Shown piece after piece: positions 1 to 11,377 of a stretch of 64,000 bases of DNA. Numbering within the stretch: the stretch's first letter is position 1; each line of letters opens with the position of its first letter. The stretch is from Saccharothrix espanaensis DSM 44229. Lineage in GTDB: Bacteria > Actinomycetota > Actinomycetes > Mycobacteriales > Pseudonocardiaceae. Both the position numbers and the translations under genes were made by a program. The notes below the pieces were generated by a model. It made no database searches. It had not been told where the DNA came from and was given only the letters and a program-made list of their open reading frames with translations. Location: positions 744,001 to 808,000 of the forward strand of contig NC_019673.1 of NCBI RefSeq assembly GCF_000328705.1, in the 5' to 3' direction.

Positions 1-173
1 GAGCCGAAGGAGTACCGGTCCAGCGCGGCCGACCGACCGTGCCCCGGCAGGTCGACCGCCAGCCACGACCCGGGCCACAGGTCCGCCACGCCCCGCCACA
101 CCTCGCCGGTCGCGCCCAGGCCGTGCAGCAGGACCAGGAGCGGCCCGTCGCCGCCGCGCTCCACGTGAACCAC
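1..173 (-). CDS. alpha/beta hydrolase, N-terminal part (runs off the left edge)
   Basis: Read on the minus strand from a GTG at 173, the first 57 residues show the opening of an alpha/beta hydrolase fold: an oxyanion-hole motif HGLGATGEVW and the following strand motif DLPGHGRS. A strong AGGAGG lies 8 bases upstream of the GTG (minus strand, around 181-187). The catalytic serine, acid and histidine are outside the window, so substrate cannot be named. It is divergent from the P450 gene, with only 14 bases between the two starts, so the promoters must overlap. Esterase, haloperoxidase-like or lactonase activity are all possible. Confidence 0.75.
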   Translation of the reverse strand, partial: MVHVERGGDGPLLVLLHGLGATGEVWRGVADLWPGSWLAVDLPGHGRSAALDRYSFG

Positions 174-187
174 GCCAGAATCCTCCT

Positions 188-2825
<2,638 letters not shown>

Positions 2826-2826
<1 letters not shown>

Positions 2827-3503
2827 TGGCGGATCGGGAACGGGGCTCCCGGCGCGGCGCGAAGGCCGCGTCGGGAGCCCGCCCTGACCGCTCGCGGTCG
2901 ACCAGGTCCACCCGGTCCGAGTCGGACCGGGCGACCGGGTCGGGCGCGCGCGCGGCGAGCACGAGCGGCGGCGGCAAGGTCCGGTTCGGCCTGGGCGAGT
3001 CGCGGCGCGGCGCGCGGTCGGCCCGGTCGGCGCGGCTGGCCGAGCAGGCGCGGGCCACCCAGGCGGCACGGGCGGCGCGGGCCGCGCGGCCCCAGTCGCG
3101 GGCGCGGTCCCGGGAGGGCACCGGCGGCGCGTTCGGCATGACCGGCACCCGGCGGGCCGCCCTGCTGGCGATGGTGGTGTGCGCGCTGGCGCTGAGCATC
3201 GCCGTGCCGCTGCGGACCTACCTGGCCCAGCGCGAGGAGCTGCGCGGCGTCACCGCCTCGCAGGAGACGCTGCGCGCCGAGGTCGGCCAGTTGGAGCAGC
3301 GCAAGAAGGAGCTCGCGGACCCCGCGCACCTGGAGGCGGAGGCGCGCCGGCGGCTGCACTACGTGCGGCCCGGCGAGACGCCTTACGTGGTGCAGCTCCC
3401 GGGTGACGCGCAGCGCAAACCCGAAGACGAGCGACCGGCCGCCGCGCCGGCCGCGGACAAGGCCTGGTACGAGCAGTTGTGGGATTCGGTGGCGGCGCGA
3501 TGA
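2826..3503 (+). CDS. ftsB: septum formation initiator FtsB/DivIC family protein
   Basis: A 225-residue bitopic membrane protein. Residues 1-100 are a long Arg/Ala/Ser-rich basic cytoplasmic tail. One transmembrane segment (about 113-133, LLAMVVCALALSIAVPL) follows, then a coiled coil (about 136-165) and a short extracytoplasmic end. FtsB/DivIC proteins bridge FtsQ and FtsL in the divisome. The tail is much longer than in E. coli FtsB (about 100 residues total), as is usual in actinobacteria. Its ATG overlaps the eno stop by one base and its stop overlaps the next start, so translation is probably coupled. Confidence 0.88.
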
Positions 3504-3991
3504 CGGTCAGCGACGAGGATCTGGCGATCGTCGCCGAGCAGCTCGGACGCGCCCCGCGCGGCGTGCGGGCGGTGGCGGCACGCTGCCCGAGCGGGCACCC
3601 GGCGGTCGTGCGGACCAGCCCTCGGCTGGAGGACGGCACGCCGTTCCCGACCCTGTACTACCTGACCTGTTCGCGCCTGAACTCGTACGTCAGCCGGCTG
3701 GAAGGTGCCGGTCTGATGAAGGAGATGACCGATCGACTGGCGACGGATGAACAGTTGGCGGAACGCTACCGCTTCGCCCACGAGTCGTACTTGGCTGAGC
3801 GGGACGCGATCGAACCGCTGGGCACGACCGTCACCGCGGGCGGCATGCCGGACCGGGTGAAGTGCCTGCACGTCCACGTCGCCCACTCGCTGGCCGCCGG
3901 GCCGGGGGTGAACCCGTTCGGGGACGAGGCCCTGGAGCAGTTGGCGCAGTGGTGGCCCAGCGGCGAATGCGCGTCAAAGGTGAAAAACTGA
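3500..3991 (+). CDS. DUF501 domain protein
   Basis: A 163-residue protein of the DUF501 family, found between ftsB and ppx in actinobacteria. It starts at ATG 3500 inside the stop of ftsB (ATGA overlap). The family core is visible as CPSGHPAVVRTSPRLEDGTPFPTLYYLTC near residues 34-62 and VKCLHVHVAHSLAAG near residues 121-135, with conserved cysteines and histidines that could bind a metal. The molecular function is not known to me. An involvement in envelope or division physiology is only suggested by the neighbours. Confidence 0.9.
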   Translation: MTVSDEDLAIVAEQLGRAPRGVRAVAARCPSGHPAVVRTSPRLEDGTPFPTLYYLTCSRLNSYVSRLEGAGLMKEMTDRLATDEQLAERYRFAHESYLAERDAIEPLGTTVTAGGMPDRVKCLHVHVAHSLAAGPGVNPFGDEALEQLAQWWPSGECASKVKN

Positions 3992-4109
3992 CCGTACGGG
4001 CAGTTCTTGGGGCAGAGAAGCGACGCGCGGCCGTGACACGGCTGATCGGATCAGGCAGGCTGGATCCGGGGGCCGGAGCGGTGTTCGCCGAGGAGTGGAG
4101 TTCGAGGCT

Positions 4110-5435
4110 GTGCCGAAGCGACGGGGACGCAAGCGGAAGGCAACACGACGGCCCACCCTGACACCGCGCCAATGGGGGCTGGCGGCCACGGCCACCTGCG
4201 CGATGCTCGCGCCCACCCTCCTGCACTCGGCGGCGGGCCTCGACTGGGTGAACGTCGCCGGCCACACCGGCATCGAGGCGATGCCGCCCGGCGCGGGTGA
4301 CGTGCTCGGCACGATGCGGTTGCAGGACTCCGGCGCGCTGGGCGTGAACGGCAAGCTGCCCGAGGCGGACGAGCTCAGCGCCGCGCTGCTCGCCGACGCC
4401 GACGACCCGTCCTCGTTCGGTGACGACCTCCCGTTCGACGGCGCGGACCCCGACCTGGTCGCGGGCCAGCTCGGCATCCCCGGCGTGATGCTGGACGCGT
4501 ACATGAAGGCCGCCGACCGGCTGGCCACCACCAAGCCCGGCTGCAACCTGCACTGGTCGCTGCTCGCGGGCATCGGGCGGATCGAGTCCGGCCACGCGCG
4601 CGGCGGCCGGGTGGACGGCCGGGGCACCACGGTCAACCCGATCCTCGGCCCGGTGCTCAACGGCGGTCCGGGCATGGCCGCGATCCGGGACACCGACGGC
4701 GGCCGGTTCGACTTCGACAAGACGTGGGACCGCGCGGTCGGCCCGATGCAGTTCATCCCCTCCACGTGGGCCGGGCACGCCGCGGACGGCAACGACGACG
4801 GCGAGGCCAACCCGAACAACGTCTACGACGCGACCGCGGGCGCGGGCAACTACCTGTGCTCGGACGGCGGCGACCTGGCCACCTCGGCAGACCGGGCCAA
4901 GGCGGTGTTCCGCTACAACCACTCCGAGGAGTACGTGCGGACGGTCCTGTTCTGGGCCGACGCCTACGCCGACGGCGTGAGCCCGCTGCCCAGCCTGCCC
5001 GGCTCGGACGACGACTTCCTGCCGCCGGAGGAGGACGAGCCGTCGCCCGGCACGACCCCGCCGGACCACGGCACCGGCCCCACGCCGCCGGTCCAGACGA
5101 CGAACCCGACGACGAACCCCGCGACGAACCCCACGACCACGACCACCACCACGTCGTCCGAGACGACGGTGACGGTGCCGTTGACCCCGTCGTCCAGCAC
5201 GTCGCCCACGACCACCACCACGACGACGTCCACCACGAGCACGACCACGACGACGACCTGCGCGGCGCCGACGACCACGCCGACCACGACGCCGGTTCCG
5301 ACCTCGGCCCCGTCGACGTGCACGACGACCACGACCACCACGTCGGTGGCCGCCCCGCCGGCGCAGACCGGCGGCACGTCGGACTCGGCGGCCGGTTCCG
5401 TCCCGCACCCCACGTCGTCGATGAAGCCCGCGTAG
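4110..5435 (+). CDS. secreted lytic murein transglycosylase (SLT_2/MltB type) with a Thr/Pro-rich tail
   Basis: A 441-residue exported protein: basic N-terminus (KRRGRKRK), hydrophobic segment, then a transglycosylase domain at about 130-290 with the catalytic glutamate in AGIGRIESGHA, the motif RAVGPMQFIPSTWA and a C-terminal FRYNHSEEYV. It should cleave peptidoglycan outside the membrane. The last 130 residues are almost all Thr, Pro and Ser, a likely wall-spanning or glycosylated stalk. I chose GTG 4110 because GGAG sits 9 bases upstream; GTG 4095 is in frame but its Shine-Dalgarno would be too close. Rv1022 (lpqU), beside eno in M. tuberculosis, is of the same enzyme type. Confidence 0.88.
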   Translation: MPKRRGRKRKATRRPTLTPRQWGLAATATCAMLAPTLLHSAAGLDWVNVAGHTGIEAMPPGAGDVLGTMRLQDSGALGVNGKLPEADELSAALLADADDPSSFGDDLPFDGADPDLVAGQLGIPGVMLDAYMKAADRLATTKPGCNLHWSLLAGIGRIESGHARGGRVDGRGTTVNPILGPVLNGGPGMAAIRDTDGGRFDFDKTWDRAVGPMQFIPSTWAGHAADGNDDGEANPNNVYDATAGAGNYLCSDGGDLATSADRAKAVFRYNHSEEYVRTVLFWADAYADGVSPLPSLPGSDDDFLPPEEDEPSPGTTPPDHGTGPTPPVQTTNPTTNPATNPTTTTTTTSSETTVTVPLTPSSSTSPTTTTTTTSTTSTTTTTTCAAPTTTPTTTPVPTSAPSTCTTTTTTTSVAAPPAQTGGTSDSAAGSVPHPTSSMKPA

Positions 5436-5453
5436 TCCTCAAGTTCCGGAAGA

Positions 5454-5486
5454 ACGGCCCCGCCACCACCCGGTGCGCGGGGCCGT
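5454..5486 (+). terminator. stem-loop after the transglycosylase gene
   Basis: A perfect 9-bp stem, ACGGCCCCG (5454-5462) with CGGGGCCGT (5478-5486), lies 19 bases after the transglycosylase stop. There is no clear U-tract, as is common in actinomycete terminators. It probably ends the eno-to-transglycosylase transcript. Confidence 0.6.
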
Positions 5487-5503
5487 CGTCCGTTCTCCCT
5501 TCC

Positions 5504-5579
5504 CGCGTCCGGCCGCCGGGTCGTGCTCGGAGTCGCCGGGCCGCGTCCGGCCGCCGGGTCGCGCTCGGCGACGCCGGGT
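5504..5579. repeat. two 38-bp direct repeats in the gap before ppx
   Basis: Two adjacent 38-base units (5504-5541 and 5542-5579) starting CGCGTCCGGCCGCCGGGTCG are nearly identical, and a partial third copy follows. They occupy most of the 323-base gap between the transglycosylase and ppx genes. Otherwise the gap holds only the stem-loop at 5454-5486 and the ppx leader. No gene is seen in it. Confidence 0.75.
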
Positions 5580-5758
5580 CGCGCTCGGGTTGCCGGACAG
5601 GCCGGGGCCGGCGGGCGTTGTCCGGTGCGGTGTCGGGGTTGTCCGGCATCGGTGACCTGGCCGGACAGCGCGGGCGGACCTCCGGGCGCGGGCGCGGTGG
5701 TGGCCGCGTAACTTCTCCTCGCGACGGCGTCGGACCGTCCGTGATGCGAGGGGGCGAC

Positions 5759-6709
5759 ATGGGCCGGGTGGCCGCTATCGACTGCGGGACGAACTCGATC
5801 CGCCTGCTGGTGGCCGACGTGACGGTGTCCGACGACGGGTCGCGGTGGCTGCGGGACGTGCACCGGGAGATGCGGGTGGTCCGGCTCGGCGCGGGGGTCG
5901 ACGCGACCGGCGTGCTCGACGCCGGGGCGCTGGAGCGGACCCGGGCGGCCCTCGCCGACTACACGAACATCCTGCGCCGCAAGGGAACCGAGCGGGTCCG
6001 GATGGTGGCCACCTCCGCCACCCGCGACGCCCGCAACCGGGACGAGTTCTTCGAGATGACCCGTGCCGTGCTGGGCGTCGAGGCCGAGGTGATCAGCGGG
6101 GACGAGGAGGCGCGGCTGTCCTTCGCCGGGGCCGTCGCGGACCTGGACGCCGCCGAGGGCCCCTTCCTGGTGTCCGACGTGGGCGGCGGGTCCACGGAGC
6201 TCGTGCTGGGCTCCTGGGACGGCGTGCGGGCCGACGTGGAGGCCGCGCGGTCGGTCGACATCGGCTGCGTGCGGCTGACCGAGCGCTGCCTGCACGACGA
6301 CCCGCCGACCGCCGCGCAGGTGGAGGAGGCCGTCGCGGTGGCGACCGGGGTGCTGGGCGAGGCGTTCGCCGCGGTGCCCACGGCCAGGACCGGCACGTGG
6401 ATCGGCGTCGCCGGCACGGTCACCACGCTGGTGGCGCTGGCCAAGGAGCTGCCGGCCTACGACTCCGCCGAGATCCACCTGGCCCGGCTCCCGATCGACC
6501 GGATCCGGGAGATCACCGACCGGCTGCTCACCATGGGTCACGACGAGCGGGCCGCGCTCGGGCCGATGCACCCGGGCCGGGTGGACGTGATCGCCGGCGG
6601 GGCGCTCGTGGTGCGGACGCTGGCCGAGCACCTGGCCACCCACGGGGTGACCGAGCTGGTGGCCAGTGAGCACGACATCCTCGACGGGATCGCGTTCTCG
6701 CTAGCCTGA
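5759..6709 (+). CDS. ppx: exopolyphosphatase (Ppx/GppA family)
   Basis: A 316-residue member of the Ppx/GppA phosphatases of the ASKHA fold, which act on polyphosphate or pppGpp. Visible are the phosphate-1 motif AIDCGTNSIRLLVADV, the VATSATRDARN segment, the conserved GDEEARLSF, phosphate-2 motif VSDVGGGSTEL, and GVAGTVTTLVALA. It starts at ATG 5759 with GAGGGGG upstream. The length fits the short actinobacterial form (two ASKHA domains, no HD domain), like Rv1026, whose position after DUF501 it shares. Preference between polyphosphate and pppGpp cannot be read from the sequence. Confidence 0.92.
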   Translation: MGRVAAIDCGTNSIRLLVADVTVSDDGSRWLRDVHREMRVVRLGAGVDATGVLDAGALERTRAALADYTNILRRKGTERVRMVATSATRDARNRDEFFEMTRAVLGVEAEVISGDEEARLSFAGAVADLDAAEGPFLVSDVGGGSTELVLGSWDGVRADVEAARSVDIGCVRLTERCLHDDPPTAAQVEEAVAVATGVLGEAFAAVPTARTGTWIGVAGTVTTLVALAKELPAYDSAEIHLARLPIDRIREITDRLLTMGHDERAALGPMHPGRVDVIAGGALVVRTLAEHLATHGVTELVASEHDILDGIAFSLA

Positions 6710-6876
6710 ACGCGAGTCGATCTTCCTACCCCACCCGAATGTCAACTGGCATTGTTCGTGACTCTGTTGTAACCGCATCACCCATGTGGCGTGCACCACT
6801 GTCCGATTAGCGTCCTCTGACACGCTGCGAGAGCGGTCGACTCTGCTCGGTTACCCCCGAACAGGTGGGAGGACGC

Positions 6877-8502
6877 ATGTCACAAGCACGTTTGGTTCCG
6901 GTGGCTGTCGCGGTGGCTCTGATCGCGACCGGTTGCGGGACCCCGGAGGCCCCGGCAGGCGGGTCCAACACCGACGCCGGGATCACCATCTTCAACACCG
7001 AGCCCGAGAACCCGCTGGTGCCCGGCAACACCACCGAGGTCGGTGGCAGCCGCGTGCTCGACGCGCTGTTCACCGGCCTGGTGGAGTACCGCAACGAGGA
7101 CGCCGGGCCGGTGAACGCGATGGCCGAGTCGATCGACACCCAGGACTCCAAGCTGTTCACCGTGAAGATCAAGCCGGGCTGGAAGTTCCACGACGGCACC
7201 GCGGTGACCTCGAAGAGCTTCGTGGACGCGTGGAACTGGACCGCCTACGGCCCCAACGCCACGCAGGGCGCGAGCTTCTTCTCCCAGATCGAGGGCTACA
7301 AGGACGTCAACCCGGCGGACCCCGACGGCGCCGACGGCCCGGAGAAGCCGCCCGCACCCAAGGCGGAGAAGCTGTCCGGCCTGAAGGTCGTGGACGACAC
7401 GACGTTCACCATCACGCTGTCCGAGCCGTTCGCGGTGTTCCCGGTGACCATCGGCTACGAGGTGTTCGCGCCGCTGCCGGAGGCGTTCTTCAAGGACCAG
7501 GCGGCGTTCGAGGCCAAGCCGATCGGCAACGGCCCGTTCAAGTTCGTCGAGCGCACGGTCGGCACCGACATCAAGCTGACCCGCAACGACGACTACCCGG
7601 GCGACGACAAGCCGAAGTTCAAGGACCTCACGCTGAAGGTCTACCAGAGCCGTGAGTCGGCCTACGCCGACCTGGTGGCCAACAACCTCGACTTCATGGA
7701 GGAGCTGCCGCCCAACGCGCTCGCGGGCCAGAAGTACGAGACGGACCTGGGCGACCGGGTCGTCACGCGGGAGACGCTGAACAACCAGACGATCGCGCTC
7801 CCGTTCTACACCAAGCCTTACGACAACGCGTCGCTGCGCCGCGCGCTCTCCATGGCGATCAACCGCGAGGAGATCACCCAGCGGATCTTCGAGGGGACCC
7901 GCAAGCCCGCCGACGGCTGGGTGCACCCGTTGATGAAGGGCTATCAGCCCGGCCAGTGCGGCGAGTACTGCAAGTTCAACCCGGACAAGGCCAAGGAGGA
8001 GTTCGCGAAGTCCGGCTACACCGGGGAGATCGTGCTGCTGTCCAACACCGACGGTGGCCACCAGGAGTGGGCCGAGGCGGTCGCGAACAGCATCAAGAAC
8101 ACCTTGGGCGTCAACGCGCGGTTCGTGCCGACGACCAGCTTCGGCGAGTTCCGGCAGAAGGTGAACGCGCACGAGATGACCGGCATGTACCGGTCGGGCT
8201 GGATCGCGGACTACCCGTCGATCGAGAACTGGCTGACGCCGCTGTTCCGCACCGGTGCGTCGTCCAACGACGGGCTCTACACGAACCCGAAGTTCGACGC
8301 GAAGCTCGCCGAGGCGGACAAGGCGGCCAGCGAGGACGAGGCCATCCGGCTGTACCTGGAGGCGGAGAAGATGCTCGCCGAGGACATGCCGTCGATCCCG
8401 CTGTGGACGCAGAAGACCATCGCCGGCAAGTCGAACCGGCTCAAGGTCGCGAACCTGCACCCGTTCCGCAAGCTGGACCTCGACTCGGTGGAAGTCGCCT
8501 AG
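6877..8502 (+). CDS. oppA: oligopeptide ABC transporter substrate-binding lipoprotein
   Basis: A 541-residue SBP_bac_5 family lipoprotein. The signal peptide ends in a lipobox, LIATGC, so the mature protein is anchored by a lipidated Cys outside the membrane. Family features include the early EPENPLVPGNTTEVGGSRVLDALFTGL-type region, split here over residues 43-70, and LRRALSMAINREEIT in the middle. It captures peptides for the permease encoded directly downstream. It starts at ATG 6877 after GGGAGG. The following stem-loop could let it be made in excess of the permease. Confidence 0.92.
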   Translation: MSQARLVPVAVAVALIATGCGTPEAPAGGSNTDAGITIFNTEPENPLVPGNTTEVGGSRVLDALFTGLVEYRNEDAGPVNAMAESIDTQDSKLFTVKIKPGWKFHDGTAVTSKSFVDAWNWTAYGPNATQGASFFSQIEGYKDVNPADPDGADGPEKPPAPKAEKLSGLKVVDDTTFTITLSEPFAVFPVTIGYEVFAPLPEAFFKDQAAFEAKPIGNGPFKFVERTVGTDIKLTRNDDYPGDDKPKFKDLTLKVYQSRESAYADLVANNLDFMEELPPNALAGQKYETDLGDRVVTRETLNNQTIALPFYTKPYDNASLRRALSMAINREEITQRIFEGTRKPADGWVHPLMKGYQPGQCGEYCKFNPDKAKEEFAKSGYTGEIVLLSNTDGGHQEWAEAVANSIKNTLGVNARFVPTTSFGEFRQKVNAHEMTGMYRSGWIADYPSIENWLTPLFRTGASSNDGLYTNPKFDAKLAEADKAASEDEAIRLYLEAEKMLAEDMPSIPLWTQKTIAGKSNRLKVANLHPFRKLDLDSVEVA

Positions 8503-8515
8503 CACCCCGGTTCCC

Positions 8516-8547
8516 AGGGCCGGCCCGCCCGACCGCGGGCCGGCCCT
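8516..8547 (+). terminator. stem-loop between oppA and oppB
   Basis: A perfect 13-bp stem: AGGGCCGGCCCGC (8516-8528) pairs with GCGGGCCGGCCCT (8535-8547) around a 6-base loop. It sits 14 bases after the oppA stop and 21 bases before oppB, with no U-tract. Such hairpins between binding-protein and permease genes usually stabilise the upstream mRNA or attenuate transcription, raising binding-protein output. Confidence 0.6.
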
Positions 8548-8568
8548 CCGCCGCTGAAAGAGCGTGAC

Positions 8569-9492
8569 ATGGGTTTCTATGTGCTGCGCCGACTCCTGCA
8601 GATGATCCCGGTGTTCCTCGGGACCACCTTCCTGATCTACGCGATGGTGTGGGCGGTCCCGGGCGACCCGTTCGCCGGCAAGTGCGGCGAGCGGGACTGC
8701 CCGCCCGCCTACATCGAGCGCATGCGGGACAAGTTCAACCTCGACGACCCGCTGTGGCTCCAGTACGTGAAGTACCTCGGCAACGTCCTGCGGGGCGACT
8801 TCGGCGAGACCTCGTCGGGCATCCAGGTGATCCAGCAGGTCGGGGCGACGTTCCCGGTGACGCTGCGGCTCGCCCTGGTGGCGTTGCTGATCGAGGCGGT
8901 CATCGGCATCACCGCGGGCGTGGTCAGCGGGCTGCGCAACCGGGGTTTCCTGGACAGCCTGGTGCTGGTCTCCACGCTGTTCCTGATCTCCATCCCGGTG
9001 TTCGTCACCGGGTACGTGGTGCAGCTGGTGTTCGGCCTCCAGCTCGGCTGGATCTCGCCGACCGTGTCGACACCGACCTGGGGCAACCTGTTCGTGCCCG
9101 GCTTCGTCCTGGCGTCGCTGTCGATGGCCTACGTGGCACGGCTCTCCCGGGCCAGCATCGCGGAGAACCGGCGCGCGGACTACGTGCGCACCGCGCTGGC
9201 CAAGGGGTTGCCGCAGAGCCGGGTGGTGGGCGTGCACCTGCTGCGCAACTCGCTGATCCCGGTGATCACCTTCCTGGGCACCGACCTGGGTGCGTTCCTG
9301 GGCGGCGCGATCGTCACCGAGGGCATCTTCAACGTGCCCGGCGTGGGCGGGCTGGTGTACCGCTCGGTCCTGACCAAGGACGGCGCGATGGTGACCGGCG
9401 TGGTCACCGTCCTGGTGCTGGTCTACCTGGTGATGACGTTGCTGGTGGACCTGCTCTACGCCGTGCTCGACCCGAGGATCCGCTATGACTGA
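8569..9492 (+). CDS. oppB: oligopeptide ABC transporter permease, OppB/DppB type
   Basis: A 307-residue inner-membrane permease of the DppB/OppB family. It begins FYVLRRLLQMIPVFLGTTFLIYAM (first membrane helix, residues 3-26) and holds the EAA-loop region ADYVRTALAKGLPQSRVVGVH that contacts the ATPases. About six membrane segments are visible. An insertion with CGERDC near residues 43-48 gives two periplasmic cysteines. It starts at ATG 8569 and overlaps oppC by 8 bases. Confidence 0.93.
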   Translation: MGFYVLRRLLQMIPVFLGTTFLIYAMVWAVPGDPFAGKCGERDCPPAYIERMRDKFNLDDPLWLQYVKYLGNVLRGDFGETSSGIQVIQQVGATFPVTLRLALVALLIEAVIGITAGVVSGLRNRGFLDSLVLVSTLFLISIPVFVTGYVVQLVFGLQLGWISPTVSTPTWGNLFVPGFVLASLSMAYVARLSRASIAENRRADYVRTALAKGLPQSRVVGVHLLRNSLIPVITFLGTDLGAFLGGAIVTEGIFNVPGVGGLVYRSVLTKDGAMVTGVVTVLVLVYLVMTLLVDLLYAVLDPRIRYD

Positions 9493-10387
9493 GCAAATCA
9501 CCGTGCTGGCGCTGGACAAGCCGCGCGGGCTTTTCGGGGACGCGTGGCACGCGCTGCGCTTCCGACCGGTGTTCTGGGTGTCGGTGTCGGTCATCCTGCT
9601 CGTCGTGCTGATGGCGCTGTTCCCGAGGCTGTTCGCCCCCGGCGAGCCGTACGCGGCGGTGCTCTCCCGCAGCCGGCAGGGGCCGTCGGCGGACGCGTGG
9701 TTCGGCTTCGACCAGCAGGGCTACGACATCTACACCCGGGTCGTGCACGGCACGCGGGCGTCCATCGTGGTCGGTCTGCTGGCGACGATCGGCGTGGTGG
9801 TGCTCGGGTCCGCGATCGGCATCCTGGCCGGGTTCTACGGCAAGTGGGTCGACGCGGTCGTGTCGCGGATCGCCGACATCTTCGTCGGGGTGCCGTTCGT
9901 GCTGGGCGCCATCGTGATCCTGACGACGGTGAACGCGGAGGACCTCGACGTCGGGCCGGTGCGGATCGTGGCGCAGGTGGTGCTGTCGATCGCGGTGCTG
10001 TCGTGGCCGGTGTCGATGCGGATCATGCGGTCCACCGCGATCGCGGCCAAGCAGCAGGACTACGTGAAGGCCGCGCGGGCGCTGGGCGCCTCGCCGCGCC
10101 GGATCATCACCAAGCACATGCTGCCCAACTGCGTCGCGCCCGTGCTGGTGTACTCGACGATCGCGCTCGGCGCGTTCATCGGGGCCGAGGCGACGTTGAC
10201 CTACCTCGGCATCGGCCTGCGCAACCCGGTGGTGTCCTGGGGCGTGCTGATCAACGACGCCACCAAGTACGTGCGCGTCGCGCCGCACGCCCTGCTGTTC
10301 CCGGCGGGTTTCCTGACCGCGACCGTGCTCGCGTTCGTCATGCTGGGCGACGCGGTGCGCGAGGCCCTCGATCCGAAACTGCGGTAG
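9485..10387 (+). CDS. oppC: oligopeptide ABC transporter permease, OppC/DppC type
   Basis: A 300-residue partner permease. The N-terminal OppC_N membrane segment (about residues 29-46) is followed by a binding-protein-dependent transport domain. The EAA loop reads QDYVKAARALGASPRRIITKHMLPN. It overlaps oppB by 8 bases and ends 9 bases before oppD, so all are one operon. With OppB it forms the heterodimeric channel. Confidence 0.93.
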   Translation: MTEQITVLALDKPRGLFGDAWHALRFRPVFWVSVSVILLVVLMALFPRLFAPGEPYAAVLSRSRQGPSADAWFGFDQQGYDIYTRVVHGTRASIVVGLLATIGVVVLGSAIGILAGFYGKWVDAVVSRIADIFVGVPFVLGAIVILTTVNAEDLDVGPVRIVAQVVLSIAVLSWPVSMRIMRSTAIAAKQQDYVKAARALGASPRRIITKHMLPNCVAPVLVYSTIALGAFIGAEATLTYLGIGLRNPVVSWGVLINDATKYVRVAPHALLFPAGFLTATVLAFVMLGDAVREALDPKLR

Positions 10388-10396
10388 GAGGACTTG

Positions 10397-11377
10397 GTGA
10401 CGGCCTTGTTGGAGGTCGAGGACCTGCACGTGGAGTTCCGCACGCGGGACGGGGTCGTGCGGGTGCTCAACGGCGTGAGCTACCACGTGGACGTGGGCGA
10501 GACCGTCGCGGTGCTCGGGGAGTCCGGGTCCGGCAAGAGCGTGACGGCGCAGGCGGTCATGGGCATCCTGGACACGCCGCCCGCGTTCGTCACGCGCGGT
10601 TCGGTGCGGTTCCACGGCGAGGAGCTGCTGACGGCGTCGGCGGAACGGCGCCGCCGGCTGCGCGGCGACGGTGTCGCGATGATCTTCCAGGATGCGCTGT
10701 CCGCGCTGAACCCGGTGTTCACCGTCGGGTTCCAGATCGAGGAGCAGCTGCGCACCCGGCGCGGGATGAGCCGGTCCGACGCGCGGGCGCGGGCCGTCGA
10801 GCTGCTCGACCTGGTGCGGATACCCCATGCGCGGCAACGGGTCCGGGACTACCCGCACCAGTTCTCCGGCGGGATGCGGCAGCGCGCGATGATCGCCATG
10901 TCGCTCGCGCTGGACCCCGAGGTGCTGATCGCGGACGAGCCGACCACCGCGCTGGACGTCACGGTGCAGGCCCAGATCATGGACCTGCTCGCCGAGATCC
11001 AGCGCGAGCGGCACATGGGCCTGGTGCTGATCACGCACGACCTGGGCGTGGTCGCGGAGGTGGCCGACCGGATCGTGGTGATGTACGCGGGCCGGATCGT
11101 GGAGCAGGCCGACGCGCTGTCGCTGTTCCGCTCGCCCGGCCACCCCTACACCGAGGCGTTGATGAAGTCGTTGCCGCGCCTGGACTCCAAGGGCACGGTG
11201 CTGGACACGATCAAGGGGCTGCCGCCGAACCTGCTGCGGATCCCGCCGGGGTGCCCGTTCCACCCGCGCTGCCCGCGCGCGCAGGACGTGTGCTCGGTGC
11301 AGGTCCCGGCGCAGGAACGGCTCGGCTTCGGCCGGACCAGCGCGTGCCACTTCGCGTCGGAGGTGCTCGATGGTTAG
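10397..11377 (+). CDS. oppD: oligopeptide ABC transporter ATPase OppD
   Basis: A 326-residue nucleotide-binding subunit: Walker [10 protein letters not shown]-loop [13 protein letters not shown], signature FSGGMRQR, Walker [13 protein letters not shown] and H-loop LITHD, then the oligo_HPY tail with four clustered cysteines near the end ([14 protein letters not shown]). I use GTG 10397 because AGGAGG (10386-10391) is 5 bases upstream; a TTG three bases earlier is too close to it. The last 8 bases overlap oppF. Confidence 0.93.
   Translation: MTALLEVEDLHVEFRTRDGVVRVLNGVSYHVDVGETVAVLGESGSGKSVTAQAVMGILDTPPAFVTRGSVRFHGEELLTASAERRRRLRGDGVAMIFQDALSALNPVFTVGFQIEEQLRTRRGMSRSDARARAVELLDLVRIPHARQRVRDYPHQFSGGMRQRAMIAMSLALDPEVLIADEPTTALDVTVQAQIMDLLAEIQRERHMGLVLITHDLGVVAEVADRIVVMYAGRIVEQADALSLFRSPGHPYTEALMKSLPRLDSKGTVLDTIKGLPPNLLRIPPGCPFHPRCPRAQDVCSVQVPAQERLGFGRTSACHFASEVLDG

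Noticed and set aside
4964-9594. Long minus-strand frames of 500-900 codons over ppx and the opp genes
   Set aside because: They have Arg/Gly/His/Ala-rich shadow composition, no domain motifs and no ribosome sites, and they oppose genes with clear motifs.
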